Below, in pieces: positions 26,299 through 33,912 of a stretch of DNA of 64,000 bases; the stretch's first letter is position 1; each line of letters opens with the position of its first letter. Location of the stretch: assembly GCA_031422295.1 (NCBI GenBank), contig JANOQM010000056.1, positions 1 through 64,000 of the forward strand. The letters run 5' to 3'. A program made the position numbers and the translations under genes. The DNA comes from JANOMH01 sp031422295. GTDB lineage: Bacteria > Pseudomonadota > Alphaproteobacteria > Rhodobacterales > Rhodobacteraceae. The notes beneath the pieces were generated by a model that was not told the origin of the DNA, searched no databases, and saw nothing but the letters and a program-made list of their open reading frames with translations.

Positions 26299-27075
26299 AT
26301 GAAAAAGCCAACGTGGGTCATTGAAAAAGAACAGGCCCGCAGGGCTGCCGCTGCCGAAACCGTCTGGCTGTTCGGCCTGCATGCAGTGCGCGATGCCTTG
26401 CTGAACCCCGCGCGCAAACGGTTGCGGCTGGTCCTCACCCAGAATGCGGCGGACAAACTTGCTGATGCGATTGTTGTCAGCGGCATGGTTCCGGAAATTT
26501 CCGATGCCCGCAAATTCGCGGCCCCGATTGATGACGGATCGGTGCATCAGGGTGCAGCGCTTGAGGTGAAGCCGCTGGACTGGGGGTCTCTTGCCGATAT
26601 TGCGCTGGGCGAAGGGCCAATGCCGCCGCGTATTGTGCTGCTCGACCGGGTCACGGACCCGCATAATGTGGGTGCTATCCTGCGGTCGGCCGAAGTATTC
26701 GGCGCAAGGGCTGTGGTCGGTGTGCAGCGCCATTCCGCGCCTGAAACCGGGGCATTGGCCAAAACCGCCAGCGGGGCGCTGGAACGCCAACCCTATCTGC
26801 GCGTGCGTAACCTGGCGGATGCGATGGAAGAGTTAAAGGAAATGGGGTTTCTGATCCTCGGGCTGGACGGACAAGCCCAGAGTAGCATTGAAGCGGCAAT
26901 CGAGGGCCGCCGTGACCGGCCCGTTGCATTGGTCATGGGATCCGAAGGTGACGGCCTGCGCGAACGGACCCGCGAGACCTGCGATGTGCTGGTGCGGATC
27001 AATGCGGCGGGGGGATTCGGGTCGTTGAACGTGTCAAATGCAGCGGCAGTGGCGCTGTATGCCGCACGGGGCTGA
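26299..27075 (+). CDS. rlmB: 23S rRNA 2'-O-ribose methyltransferase (RlmB/TrmH family)
   Basis: 258-residue SpoU-type methyltransferase. The SAM-binding trefoil-knot motifs are present: LLDRVTDPHNVGAILRSAEVFG, ALVMGSEGDGLRE and SLNVSNAAAVALY. An N-terminal substrate-binding domain (VWLFGLHAVRDALLNP) is typical of RlmB, which methylates G2251. ATG 26299 has GGGGACGGGGC before it; the longer open frame upstream lacks a ribosome site. Confidence 0.92.
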   Translation: MKKPTWVIEKEQARRAAAAETVWLFGLHAVRDALLNPARKRLRLVLTQNAADKLADAIVVSGMVPEISDARKFAAPIDDGSVHQGAALEVKPLDWGSLADIALGEGPMPPRIVLLDRVTDPHNVGAILRSAEVFGARAVVGVQRHSAPETGALAKTASGALERQPYLRVRNLADAMEELKEMGFLILGLDGQAQSSIEAAIEGRRDRPVALVMGSEGDGLRERTRETCDVLVRINAAGGFGSLNVSNAAAVALYAARG

Positions 27076-27354
27076 GACCTGATTGTTACGGCGCAGGCCA
27101 GTGCGGCAACCGCGCCTGCGGCGACGCCCGCCCGCCCGGCCCGGATCGCACCGTCAAAAGCGGTGCCGTTCAAATGTCGCACAATATTGTAATAACTGTG
27201 TTTTATTACCGTATGTTACCCTTTCCCGATTGCAACAGCTTGGTTTTGCCGGGCCTGACAGCTTGCATGCCCTCACGGCTTAGCGAGGTGGCTATTGTTT
27301 TGACGGGTTTTGGTGCAACGTGAATAACCTGCCCAAAGCTGTCCGGAGCCGCTA
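27076..27354. other. Intergenic region with a perfect inverted repeat
   Basis: No credible gene. An AT-rich segment contains GTAATAA (27189-27195) and TTATTAC (27203-27209) separated by seven bases, an arrangement compatible with a dimeric-regulator site upstream of the YHS-protein gene. Assignment is tentative. Confidence 0.4.
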
Positions 27355-27810
27355 ATGTTCAGTCGTCGCACCGCTTTGAGATTTCTGGCTGCAGTTCCTC
27401 TGGCGTTGTTGGCCCGCACTGCGGCGGCCCGGACGCCCGAAATTTACAGCTCCGACGGCGTGGCGCTGCGTGGATATGATCCTGTCGCCTATTTCCGCCA
27501 TGGGTCACCGGTGCCCGGAATTCCCCAACACGTCCTGATCTGGCGCGGTGCCGTCTGGCAGTTTTCCAGTGCCCATACATTAAGTGCATTCGAGATGAAT
27601 CCAGATGCCTTTGCCCCGCAGTTTGGCGGCTATTGCGCCTTGGCACTGGCAAACGGGCATTTGGCCCCGTCTGATCCTGCAGCATGGCAGATTTATCAAG
27701 GCCGGCTTTATCTGAACCACAGTGCGGCGGTCCTGAGTGAATGGGCTACCGACATAGACGGCAACCTGACCCGCGCCGCCGCATATTGGCCGCACCTCCT
27801 CAACAGCTGA
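27355..27810 (+). CDS. YHS-domain protein, exported
   Basis: 151 residues. An N-terminal SRRTALRFLAAVPLALLA stretch suggests Tat-like or Sec export with cleavage near ARTAAA|RTP. The body has GVALRGYDPVAYF at the start and FGGYCALALANGH, the core of YHS-like proteins often found with copper or heavy-metal functions. It lacks the second Cys-rich signature of metal transporters' YHS domain, and ligands are unclear. Stands alone. Confidence 0.75.
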   Translation: MFSRRTALRFLAAVPLALLARTAAARTPEIYSSDGVALRGYDPVAYFRHGSPVPGIPQHVLIWRGAVWQFSSAHTLSAFEMNPDAFAPQFGGYCALALANGHLAPSDPAAWQIYQGRLYLNHSAAVLSEWATDIDGNLTRAAAYWPHLLNS

Positions 27811-27830
27811 CGGGCTGATCACAAATTGCT

Positions 27831-27856
27831 GAGGGCCAGTTGGGAAACCGGCCCTC
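27831..27856 (+). other. Stem-loop downstream of the YHS gene
   Basis: GAGGGCC (27831-27837) pairs with GGCCCTC (27850-27856). No T-run follows, so it is not a classical terminator. It may be part of the 3' untranslated region of the YHS mRNA or of a small RNA ending at 27963. Confidence 0.5.
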
Positions 27857-27934
27857 TCTGCCTATCTGTTAAGTACAAAGTGCGGATTTGGAACATTCGC
27901 GCTTTCCTATCACTGTCCCTCGTTCCATACCTTG

Positions 27935-27963
27935 CGCCCAGAGGTTTCTCTGGGCGTTTTTTT
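27935..27963 (+). terminator. Strong rho-independent terminator
   Basis: Nine-pair stem CGCCCAGAG (27935-27943) with CTCTGGGCG (27948-27956), GTTT loop, seven T (27957-27963). It closes transcription from the YHS gene or from an independent short transcript, 125 bases after the YHS stop. Confidence 0.9.
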
Positions 27964-28003
27964 AGGGTGACTGGCATATGGCATTGGGCATAGGGAGACC
28001 GGC

Positions 28004-28471
28004 ATGACCTATTCAGACGATCTGTTGCGCGAGGTTTTAGGTCGGACCAAAGTGATTGCGATGGTTGGCATTTCATCCAACGCCCTGCGCCCCAGCTATT
28101 TCGTCGCCCGCTATCTGGGCTTACGTGGCTACCGCGTGATTGGCGTCAATCCCGGTCTGGCCGGACAAATGTTGTTTGGGCAAAAAGTCTATGCCAGTCT
28201 GACCGACATTCCGGACAATCTGGACATGGTCGATATTTTCCGCCAGCCCGACGCAGTTCCCGGGATTGTGGGCGAAGCTTTGGCCCGCTGGCCCGCCTTG
28301 CAGACCATCTGGATGCAGATCGGCGTCACCCATCCCGCCGCTGCCGCCGTGGCCGAGGCGCGGGGTGTGACAGTGATCCAGAACCTATGCCCCAAGCAGG
28401 AATATCAGCGCCTGTTCGGCGAATTGCGCAAAGGTGGGTTTGCGACCGGAATCATATCGTCGAAGTTGTAG
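28004..28471 (+). CDS. CoA-binding-domain protein (YccU type)
   Basis: 155-residue single-domain Rossmann protein of the CoA-binding superfamily: KVIAMVGISSNALRPSYFVARYL, VIGVNPGLAG, VDIFRQPDAVPGIV, WMQIGVTHPAAAA and VIQNLCPKQEYQRL. Enzymatic role unknown; related to the nucleotide-binding domain of succinyl-CoA synthetase alpha. The transposon begins 42 bases after its stop. Confidence 0.88.
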   Translation: MTYSDDLLREVLGRTKVIAMVGISSNALRPSYFVARYLGLRGYRVIGVNPGLAGQMLFGQKVYASLTDIPDNLDMVDIFRQPDAVPGIVGEALARWPALQTIWMQIGVTHPAAAAVAEARGVTVIQNLCPKQEYQRLFGELRKGGFATGIISSKL

Positions 28472-28504
28472 GGGGCGCTGACCCTCGCCTTTGGCTCACC
28501 CCGG

Positions 28505-28512
28505 GATATTTG
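28505..28512 (+). repeat. Target-site duplication, left copy
   Basis: GATATTTG directly outside the left inverted repeat; identical to 31689-31696 outside the right one. An eight-base duplication is what IS1595-family elements create. Confidence 0.9.
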
Positions 28513-28537
28513 CGGCCTTATGTATCAAACGCACCAA
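28513..28537 (+). repeat. Left terminal inverted repeat
   Basis: 25 bases beginning CGGCCTTATGTATC; exact reverse complement of 31664-31688. Pairing stops at the 26th base. Confidence 0.93.
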
Positions 28538-28580
28538 CAGAATACGTGCAAAACCGGGCGATGTGAATCATCTTTCGCCT

Positions 28581-28937
28581 ATGCAGGACAAGAGTATAGA
28601 CGGCGCATTGCTTGCGCTTCGCAAGAACATCATCCGGGGGAACCTAGACGGCTTGGCGCATGTCGAGGCGCTGTTGAACTCGCGCGAGGTTCATATGCCC
28701 GCCGTGCTGCCAGCCAAAAAGGCAGACGTTGCGAGGCGTGGTCATATGACACGGCTAGTGCTGGACGCTCTCAGAAATGGCCCCAAGACGACGCGGCAGA
28801 TTTCAGCCATTATCGCCCCCGCAAGGCCAGAGATAAGCCCTGACGAAGCGCATAGACGCACAGAGGTCGCCTTGTGCAACATGAAGTATCGCGGGGAGTT
28901 GGTCAGGGATGGGCGGTTGTGGGGGCTGGCCCGGTAA
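28581..28937 (+). CDS. Transposon cargo: small hypothetical protein with winged-helix-like C-terminus
   Basis: 118 residues from ATG 28581; the frame is open to 28491, but that start lies outside the element, so the internal ATG is more plausible. N-terminal helical part (LALRKNIIRGNLDGLAHVEA) and a C-terminal part (RLVLDALRNGPKTTRQISAI, then AHRRTEVALCNMKYRGELVR ending DGRLWGLAR) that looks like a winged helix with a final strand. I do not recognise a named family. It could bind DNA near the left end, but that is inference. Confidence 0.6.
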   Translation: MQDKSIDGALLALRKNIIRGNLDGLAHVEALLNSREVHMPAVLPAKKADVARRGHMTRLVLDALRNGPKTTRQISAIIAPARPEISPDEAHRRTEVALCNMKYRGELVRDGRLWGLAR

Positions 28938-29185
28938 GGGATGGACGGGCGGGGGCGAATCGGAATAACAAAAGAGACTATCCATTTTGCATATATCTAG
29001 TGTGAGCCGGTCAACTGGCCTACAGCCCGTAGAAGGCACAAGAGGCAGAACGATTTCTAAATGGATCACGGCTTTAAGGGGCAGGCAAAAACCTAAGCCC
29101 TTGAAAAAGATTCATTTTTTGTTAAGCTAACCCATTGAAAATAGGTGTTGAATCTGGCTTTGTTTAGCTGTTACCATGGGTCAAG

Positions 29186-29210
29186 AAAAAGGCCCCGCCG
29201 AAGCGGGGCC
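29186..29210 (-). terminator. Terminator downstream of the transposon tRNA-like gene
   Basis: On the minus strand, GGCCCCGC - loop - GCGGGGCC (29191-29210 on plus) followed by TTTTT (29186-29190). It lies 12 bases beyond the tRNA 3' end and would end a transcript running from the transposase through the tRNA. Confidence 0.9.
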
Positions 29211-29221
29211 AGAAACTAACG

Positions 29222-29293
29222 AGACGTGGGTCGGAATCGAACCGACGTAGCCCTCCGTGCAAAGAAGATGCGTAACCACTCCGCCACCACGTC
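29222..29293 (-). tRNA. tRNA-like gene carried by the transposon, anticodon TGC by fold
   Basis: 72 bases fold into a full cloverleaf: acceptor GACGTGG/CCACGTC, D-stem GCG/CGC, anticodon stem TCTTC/GGAGG (with two G-T pairs), T-arm GTCGG TTCGATT CCGAC. The seven-base anticodon loop TTTGCAC gives TGC (Ala), but the acceptor lacks the G3:U70 pair required by alanyl-tRNA synthetase and the discriminator is U73, as in tRNA-Cys, whose GCA anticodon occurs here one base out of register. The D- and T-arm sequences also resemble tRNA-Cys. CCA is not encoded. It lies between the transposase and a terminator. Confidence 0.8.
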
Positions 29294-29297
29294 ACAT

Positions 29298-29323
29298 AGA
29301 GTCGGGTTAGCCCGGCTCTTTTT
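29298..29323 (+). terminator. Plus-strand terminator inside the transposon
   Basis: Stem AGAGTCGGG (29298-29306) with CCCGGCTCT (29311-29319), TTAG loop, T-rich tail to 29323. It would stop plus-strand transcripts coming from the 28581 gene before they run antisense into the transposase. Confidence 0.75.
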
Positions 29324-29391
29324 CTTTGATACCAGATGCTTGATGGTGACGCTAGAAGTTGTGATGTAGTCTGGCATTGACACCTTCCATA

Positions 29392-30351
29392 TCACGCCGC
29401 CCGCTGCCAGTAGCCCTTCCAAGAGCGGCTGACGGGCGCATCCATGCTTGCCTGCAACAACCCAAACGCCAGAGTGCCGTTGTCCTTGCGGCGGTTGTCT
29501 TCTAGCCATGCGGCTTGGTTTGCATACTGGTGCAGGTATTGGGGGCTGACGTGATGGTGCTGACCAACAACCATCCGGCGCAGGCGTGAGAAGTAGCTTT
29601 CGGCCCAATTGGTATGCTTGCCGTGGTCGCTGTAGCTGACACTATGGTTGATCCGGTCAACCGACCAAGTGCTGTGCAGCATGTCCCAATGGCTGGCTTC
29701 GTCCGCTGATACCGTCGCCATGCGGCTGACATTCTGCACCATCAGGTCAACGCCTTCGGCTTCCGCCATGGTGGCGACAGGCAGGGTGCGCCCCAGACGC
29801 TCACGCATGACGACAACCACGCGGCGCTTGCCGTTCTGGTGCTCTTTCAGGCGGCGGTCCTTGCGGTCTGCCTTGTGGTTCTCAGGGCGGATATGGCCCC
29901 CGAAATACGCACCATCAACCTCAACGTGGCCTGTCAGCACTTCGCCTGTCTGGACTTCGGACGCCATGGCCTCGCGCAGCTTGTGGGCCAGCACGAAGGC
30001 GGTTTTGTATTGGCAGTCCAGATCGCGCGACAGTTGGATCATCGACACGCCTTTGCCAGCGTTCACGGTGATGCAGATCGCGGCCAACAGGTCAACGAAC
30101 GCCATCTTGCGGGGTGCAAAGATTGTGCCAGAGGTCACGCTGGACTGGTGGCCACAGGCACGGCACTTGAACTTGCGCCGGGTGCTGATCTTGGTCGCAT
30201 CAGCGGCGCAACGCGGGCACACAGCCTCGCCATTGGTTTCCGGCCAACGCATCTGGCAAAAGGTCTCATAGGCCGCATCTTCACCAGCCTTGTAGATTGC
30301 CTTGAGGCTCAAAGTCCGAGCCGCTGCTGAAAGAAGGAAATGTTGGGCCAT
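29392..30351 (-). CDS. IS1595-family transposase
   Basis: 319 residues. N-terminal zinc ribbon with C45-x2-C48 and C63-x2-C66, then the ISXO2-like DDE/DDN catalytic domain: D146 in HVEVDGAYFGGH, D217 in SADEASHW, and N248/E251 in HTNWAESYFSRLRRM, the arrangement typical of IS1595. The ATG at 30351 lies within an extended palindrome. Frame intact and full length, so transposition competence is plausible. Confidence 0.95.
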   Translation of the reverse strand: MAQHFLLSAAARTLSLKAIYKAGEDAAYETFCQMRWPETNGEAVCPRCAADATKISTRRKFKCRACGHQSSVTSGTIFAPRKMAFVDLLAAICITVNAGKGVSMIQLSRDLDCQYKTAFVLAHKLREAMASEVQTGEVLTGHVEVDGAYFGGHIRPENHKADRKDRRLKEHQNGKRRVVVVMRERLGRTLPVATMAEAEGVDLMVQNVSRMATVSADEASHWDMLHSTWSVDRINHSVSYSDHGKHTNWAESYFSRLRRMVVGQHHHVSPQYLHQYANQAAWLEDNRRKDNGTLAFGLLQASMDAPVSRSWKGYWQRAA

Positions 30352-30352
30352 G

Positions 30353-30392
30353 ATGCACTGTCTCCGTTACCTTAGTAACGTATATAGTGCAT
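30353..30392. promoter_or_regulatory. 40-base nested palindrome in the transposase leader
   Basis: ATGCACT (30353-30359) / AGTGCAT (30386-30392) encloses CGTTAC (30365-30370) / GTAACG (30375-30380) around CTTA; the two five-base spacers are equal in length. It lies between the divergent transposase and DUF6471 genes, immediately before the transposase ATG. Either an operator or a leader hairpin that limits transposase translation. Confidence 0.65.
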
Positions 30393-30454
30393 TGACGTAT
30401 CGGGTGCAAGGGCATAAGTATCGTAAGCAGTGCTTTTATTATGATAGGTGACAC

Positions 30455-30679
30455 ATGCCAGAGCATGACGAATGGGAAACCAAGGCCGCAAACATTCTCA
30501 AGGCCGAGTTGAAGCGAAAAGGCGTGACTTATGCGCAGCTTGTCGAAAAACTGGCGGCGGTTGGAATCAGTGAAAAGGAAGTGAACGTTCGCAACAAGCT
30601 GTCCCGAGGGAAGTTTAGTGCTGCGTTCCTGTTGCAATGCTTAAGCGCACTTGGTTGTTCATTGCTGCATTTGGACTGA
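30455..30679 (+). CDS. Transposon cargo: DUF6471-type small protein
   Basis: 74 residues: EWETKAANILKAELKRKGVT, YAQLVEKLAAVGISEKEVNV and KLSRGKFSAAFLLQCLSALG. This is the pattern I associate with DUF6471, a small helix-turn-helix-like domain seen in mobile DNA. A GATAGGTGACAC leader gives a fair ribosome site. Its last 43 bases overlap the next gene in another frame. Confidence 0.75.
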   Translation: MPEHDEWETKAANILKAELKRKGVTYAQLVEKLAAVGISEKEVNVRNKLSRGKFSAAFLLQCLSALGCSLLHLD

Positions 30680-31635
30680 TTTTCGCAGCTTCATTAGGGC
30701 AGGCCCAAAACGCTCCCGAACCCGCCCTCGAAAATCAGCCAGTATCCCCATCCGGGCAATCCGATGACGGCAACGGGGCCGCAGATCAAAGCGACGGTGA
30801 AGCGTCGGGCTCCCAGGATTATTCTGCCTCTCTCGCAGGCATCGAAGGCGCGATCCGCGATCTTGTAGCTGAGCAAAGCCAGGCCGAACGTGATGCACAG
30901 CAGGAGCGAGAAAGCCGCGATCTGACCGCGCAAGAGGATATGGCTAGATGGGCCAAGTGGATGTTTTGGGCGACCAGCGGGACGCTTGTTCTCACCGCAA
31001 TCGCCCTCGCGGCAATCCTTAGAACCCTCCACCACACGCGCCGGGCCGCAGATTATGCTGAAGATATGGTTGATGAGGCAAAAGCTGCCACTAAAGCCGC
31101 AGAAAGAGCTGCCGACGCGACTGTGAGTATTGGTCAAGCCCAGACTCGGGCTTATCTTCGGGTCAACGCCCAGAATTTTGGCCTGCGCATCTCCAGCAAC
31201 CCACCATATCGACCGTTGGTAGACATCCGGGTAATCAATACCGGCAATTCTCCCGCACTCAAAGTTGCTTGTAGTGTCAGGCTTCGAATCTTTCGCGATG
31301 AAGTAATTACCAAGGACGCCACTGTTTCCACGAAGGATTTTGGCTCCAGAGGACTTTTGGAGATTGGGGCTAAAGACGAGGACCACACTAGCCCACCAAC
31401 TCACACGCTTGGTTATACAGTTGCTGACGTTATTGACCTGATATCGGGTAGAACTTCCATCGTCATGGACCTGAATCTTGAATACGAAACTATTTTCGGC
31501 GATAAAATTAGGGAACGTTTGCGCTTCGTTCCTACGCACATCCCCGAATTCAAAGAAGCCCAAATCAGGTCCGACGGGGCAAGCCTCAACATGGGTCGCG
31601 TTGAGCAACCACAAGGCGACGACGAAGATCAGTAG
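30637..31635 (+). CDS. Transposon cargo: exported or membrane protein of unknown function
   Basis: 332 residues. A possible signal peptide (LFIAAFGLIFAASLGQA|Q), an acidic Ser/Gly/Asp linker (25-62), a charged helical stretch (64-100), one membrane helix at 108-130 (WMFWATSGTLVLTAIALAAI), a second helical segment (131-165), then a C-terminal domain starting AQTRAYLRV with IRVINTGNSPALKV. The latter matches a recurrent but uncharacterised pattern (Q-x-RAYL ... NxGxSPA) of single-pass proteins in mobile elements. ATG 30637 overlaps the DUF6471 gene by 43 bases. Confidence 0.75.
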   Translation: MLKRTWLFIAAFGLIFAASLGQAQNAPEPALENQPVSPSGQSDDGNGAADQSDGEASGSQDYSASLAGIEGAIRDLVAEQSQAERDAQQERESRDLTAQEDMARWAKWMFWATSGTLVLTAIALAAILRTLHHTRRAADYAEDMVDEAKAATKAAERAADATVSIGQAQTRAYLRVNAQNFGLRISSNPPYRPLVDIRVINTGNSPALKVACSVRLRIFRDEVITKDATVSTKDFGSRGLLEIGAKDEDHTSPPTHTLGYTVADVIDLISGRTSIVMDLNLEYETIFGDKIRERLRFVPTHIPEFKEAQIRSDGASLNMGRVEQPQGDDEDQ

Positions 31636-31663
31636 TCTACCCATCACTCAAGCCCTCGCGGTC

Positions 31664-31688
31664 TTGGTGCGTTTGATACATAAGGCCG
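31664..31688 (-). repeat. Right terminal inverted repeat
   Basis: 25 bases, exact reverse complement of 28513-28537. It begins 28 bases after the stop of the membrane-protein cargo gene. Confidence 0.93.
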
Positions 31689-31696
31689 GATATTTG
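31689..31696 (+). repeat. Target-site duplication, right copy
   Basis: GATATTTG, identical to 28505-28512. Confidence 0.9.
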
Positions 31697-31718
31697 GGCA
31701 CAAAAGAATTTGGAAGGT

Positions 31719-32027
31719 TTAAGGGCGTGACGCCTTTTCAGTCAGCCCGGATTGGGCTTCGCGTCGGGTCAGTTCGGCCTCGATATCGTGCAGCGTGACG
31801 TCGCGCGCAGCACACATGACCAGCAGGTGAAACAGTACATCGGCGGCCTCGGCGGTCAGCCTGGCCTTGTTGCCTTTGACAGCTTCGATCATCGCCTCGA
31901 TGGCTTCTTCGCCGAACTTGCGGGCACAATGTTCGGGACCCTTGGCCAGCAGTTGTGCGGTCCAGGAACTGTCCGGGTCGGCGGATAGGCGCGACTGGAT
32001 GGTGGCCGCCAAAGTCTGCAGGGTCAT
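31719..32027 (-). CDS. hisE: Phosphoribosyl-ATP pyrophosphatase
   Basis: 102-residue HisE, second step of histidine synthesis (PR-ATP to PR-AMP). MazG-like helical motif [17 protein letters not shown] and [14 protein letters not shown] are visible. Start overlaps hisF stop by four bases, so it is the last gene of hisA-hisF-hisE. The transposon lies 22 bases beyond its stop. Confidence 0.95.
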   Translation of the reverse strand: MTLQTLAATIQSRLSADPDSSWTAQLLAKGPEHCARKFGEEAIEAMIEAVKGNKARLTAEAADVLFHLLVMCAARDVTLHDIEAELTRREAQSGLTEKASRP

Positions 32028-32785
32028 GAAAGCCTCATCGGGATACCGGCCGCAGCCATATGCGCCTTGGCCTGGCCTATAGTATAAGTGCCGAAGTGAA
32101 AGATCGATGCCGCCAGAACTGCCGATGCGCCACCGTCCGTTACCCCCTGCACCAGATGGACCAAGGTGCCGACCCCGCCCGAGGCGATGACCGGAATACT
32201 GACCGCATCGCTGACTGCCCGCGTCAGCGGGATATTGAACCCGGCCCTTGTGCCATCACGGTCCATGGATGTCAGCAGAATCTCGCCCGCGCCTTTGGCC
32301 GCGACGGTGCGGGCAAATTCAACCGCATCAATACCGGTGGCCTTGCGCCCGCCATGGGTGAATATTTCCCATTTCCCCGGGGATACCGTCTTGGCGTCAA
32401 TCGCCACGACGATGCATTGCGACCCAAAGCGCTGGGCGGCTTCGGCTATGACATCGGGGTCGGCGACGGCGGCGGAGTTAAAGCTCACCTTGTCTGCCCC
32501 GGCCAACAGCAAGGCCCGCACATCGTGATGGGTCCGCACCCCGCCGCCAACGGTCAGTGGCATGAAACACGCCTCGGCGGTGCGGGTGACCAGATCATAC
32601 AGCGTGCCGCGGTTTTCGTGGGTGGCATTGATATCGAGAAAGCACAGCTCGTCCGCGCCCGCCGCATCATAGGCGCGGGCCACATCAACCGGGTCGCCTG
32701 CGTCGATCAGGTCGACAAAGTTCACGCCCTTGACCACGCGGCCATCCGCGACATCAAGGCAGGGGATGATCCGGGTTTTCAGCAT
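32024..32785 (-). CDS. hisF: Imidazole glycerol phosphate synthase cyclase subunit
   Basis: 253-residue (beta-alpha)8 barrel. Catalytic Asp of [16 protein letters not shown] near residue 11, phosphate-binding ASGGVGTL, and the second catalytic region [10 protein letters not shown]. Works with HisH in the window to make IGP and AICAR. Upstream lies a 268-base gap to hisA in which I see no gene. Confidence 0.97.
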   Translation of the reverse strand: MLKTRIIPCLDVADGRVVKGVNFVDLIDAGDPVDVARAYDAAGADELCFLDINATHENRGTLYDLVTRTAEACFMPLTVGGGVRTHHDVRALLLAGADKVSFNSAAVADPDVIAEAAQRFGSQCIVVAIDAKTVSPGKWEIFTHGGRKATGIDAVEFARTVAAKGAGEILLTSMDRDGTRAGFNIPLTRAVSDAVSIPVIASGGVGTLVHLVQGVTDGGASAVLAASIFHFGTYTIGQAKAHMAAAGIPMRLS

Positions 32786-33053
32786 GGCGGCGGCCTGTTA
32801 GGGGGTCATCACCCTGTTATCTTTGTGTCGGGCATCTTTCCAGCCCGGAATGGCGTACCGGTTTCGGCCCGAACCAAAGGGTTTTGCGCGTGCAGTCGCA
32901 AGTCCGCGATTGTGTGGCGGAGGGTCTGGACAGCTTGATTTGGCGGGCGGCGCGAGATTAGCGACTGATTGCTTAGGGCATTGTTTGCCAGAGGATCGAC
33001 CGCGCCCGGAGTTCGAGGATCAGTGCCAACGCCGCAAAGACAATAGTTGTCGG

Positions 33054-33773
33054 TCAAATCCTCAACGCCGCCAGCGCCGCCCCCAGATCAATCGCCCCGT
33101 CATAGAGCGCCCGACCCGAGATGGCCCCGGCGATCACCCCGGTGTCGCGCAGGGCCAATAGGTCGGCCAAAGATGACACCCCGCCGGACGCGATGACCGG
33201 GATTGTCACCGCTCGGGCTAGCGCTTCGGTTGCGGCAATGTTTGGTCCACCCATCGCCCCGTCGCGCAGGATGTCGGTGTAGATAATCGCGGCCACGCCT
33301 GCGTCTTCGAATGACCGGGCCAGATCGGTGACCATGATGTCGGTCTCGGTCGCCCAGCCCTTGGTCGCCACCCGGCCATTGCGGGCGTCGATGCCGACTG
33401 CGACCTGACCGGGGAAGGCGCGCGCCGCCTGCCGCACCAGAGCGGGGTTTTCCACCGCCACAGTGCCCAGAATAACCCGCGCCAACCCCTTTGCCAGCCA
33501 GCTCTCGATCGTCGCCATATCGCGAATGCCACCGCCCAGTTGCACCGGGACTTTGCAGGCAGCCAGTATCGCCTCGACCGGGGCGGCATTGACCGGGGTT
33601 CCGGCGAATGCGCCGTTCAGATCGACCAGATGCAGCCATTGGCACCCGGCATCTACAAAGCTGCGGGCCTGCGCGGCGGGATCGTCGCTGAACACCGTCG
33701 CGCGGGTCATATCGCCATGGATCAGGCGCACGGCCTGGCCGTCTTTCAGATCGATTGCAGGATACAGGATCAA
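33054..33773 (-). CDS. hisA: Phosphoribosylformimino-AICAR phosphate ribotide isomerase
   Basis: 239-residue barrel homologous to His[20 protein letters not shown] at the N-terminus, [23 protein letters not shown] and [10 protein letters not shown]. The start is TTG 33773, preceded by AGAGGG at five bases; the usual MILYPAIDL start confirms this codon, while the frame further upstream adds unrelated sequence. It must have its own promoter because the divergent DUF2147 gene lies directly upstream. Confidence 0.94.
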   Translation of the reverse strand: MILYPAIDLKDGQAVRLIHGDMTRATVFSDDPAAQARSFVDAGCQWLHLVDLNGAFAGTPVNAAPVEAILAACKVPVQLGGGIRDMATIESWLAKGLARVILGTVAVENPALVRQAARAFPGQVAVGIDARNGRVATKGWATETDIMVTDLARSFEDAGVAAIIYTDILRDGAMGGPNIAATEALARAVTIPVIASGGVSSLADLLALRDTGVIAGAISGRALYDGAIDLGAALAALRI

Positions 33774-33912
33774 ATCGGGCCCTCTGTTTTGACTGTCGCT
33801 GTGCCATGCGCCGCACCGAAATGCAACGCGACCCCACGTCAGGCTTGATCGGGGCCGTCGGATCAAGTCAGGTTTGTGCCAGACCACAAATAGAACTCAG
33901 GGAGGAGTCACA

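Larger units (their letters stand above)
28513..31688. mobile_element. IS1595-family transposon with cargo (3176 bp)
   Basis: Complete element with perfect 25-base terminal inverted repeats, an eight-base target duplication (GATATTTG), an IS1595-type transposase (minus strand, 29392-30351), a tRNA-like gene, and three non-transposase ORFs (28581-28937, 30455-30679, 30637-31635). It inserted between two convergent genes (CoA-binding protein and hisE) without breaking either. Perfect ends and an intact transposase suggest recent insertion and retained mobility. Ordinary IS1595 insertion sequences are roughly 0.7-1.1 kb, so this is an enlarged, cargo-bearing form. Confidence 0.92.

Noticed and set aside
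29216..29608. 130-residue minus-strand frame ending RRATSVRFRPTSR
   Set aside because: Its 3' part is the translated tRNA and its 5' part overlaps the transposase in another frame.
32786..33053. Possible gene between hisF and hisA (minus frame 32809-33057)
   Set aside because: No start signal, no recognisable domain, and composition typical of a shadow frame.
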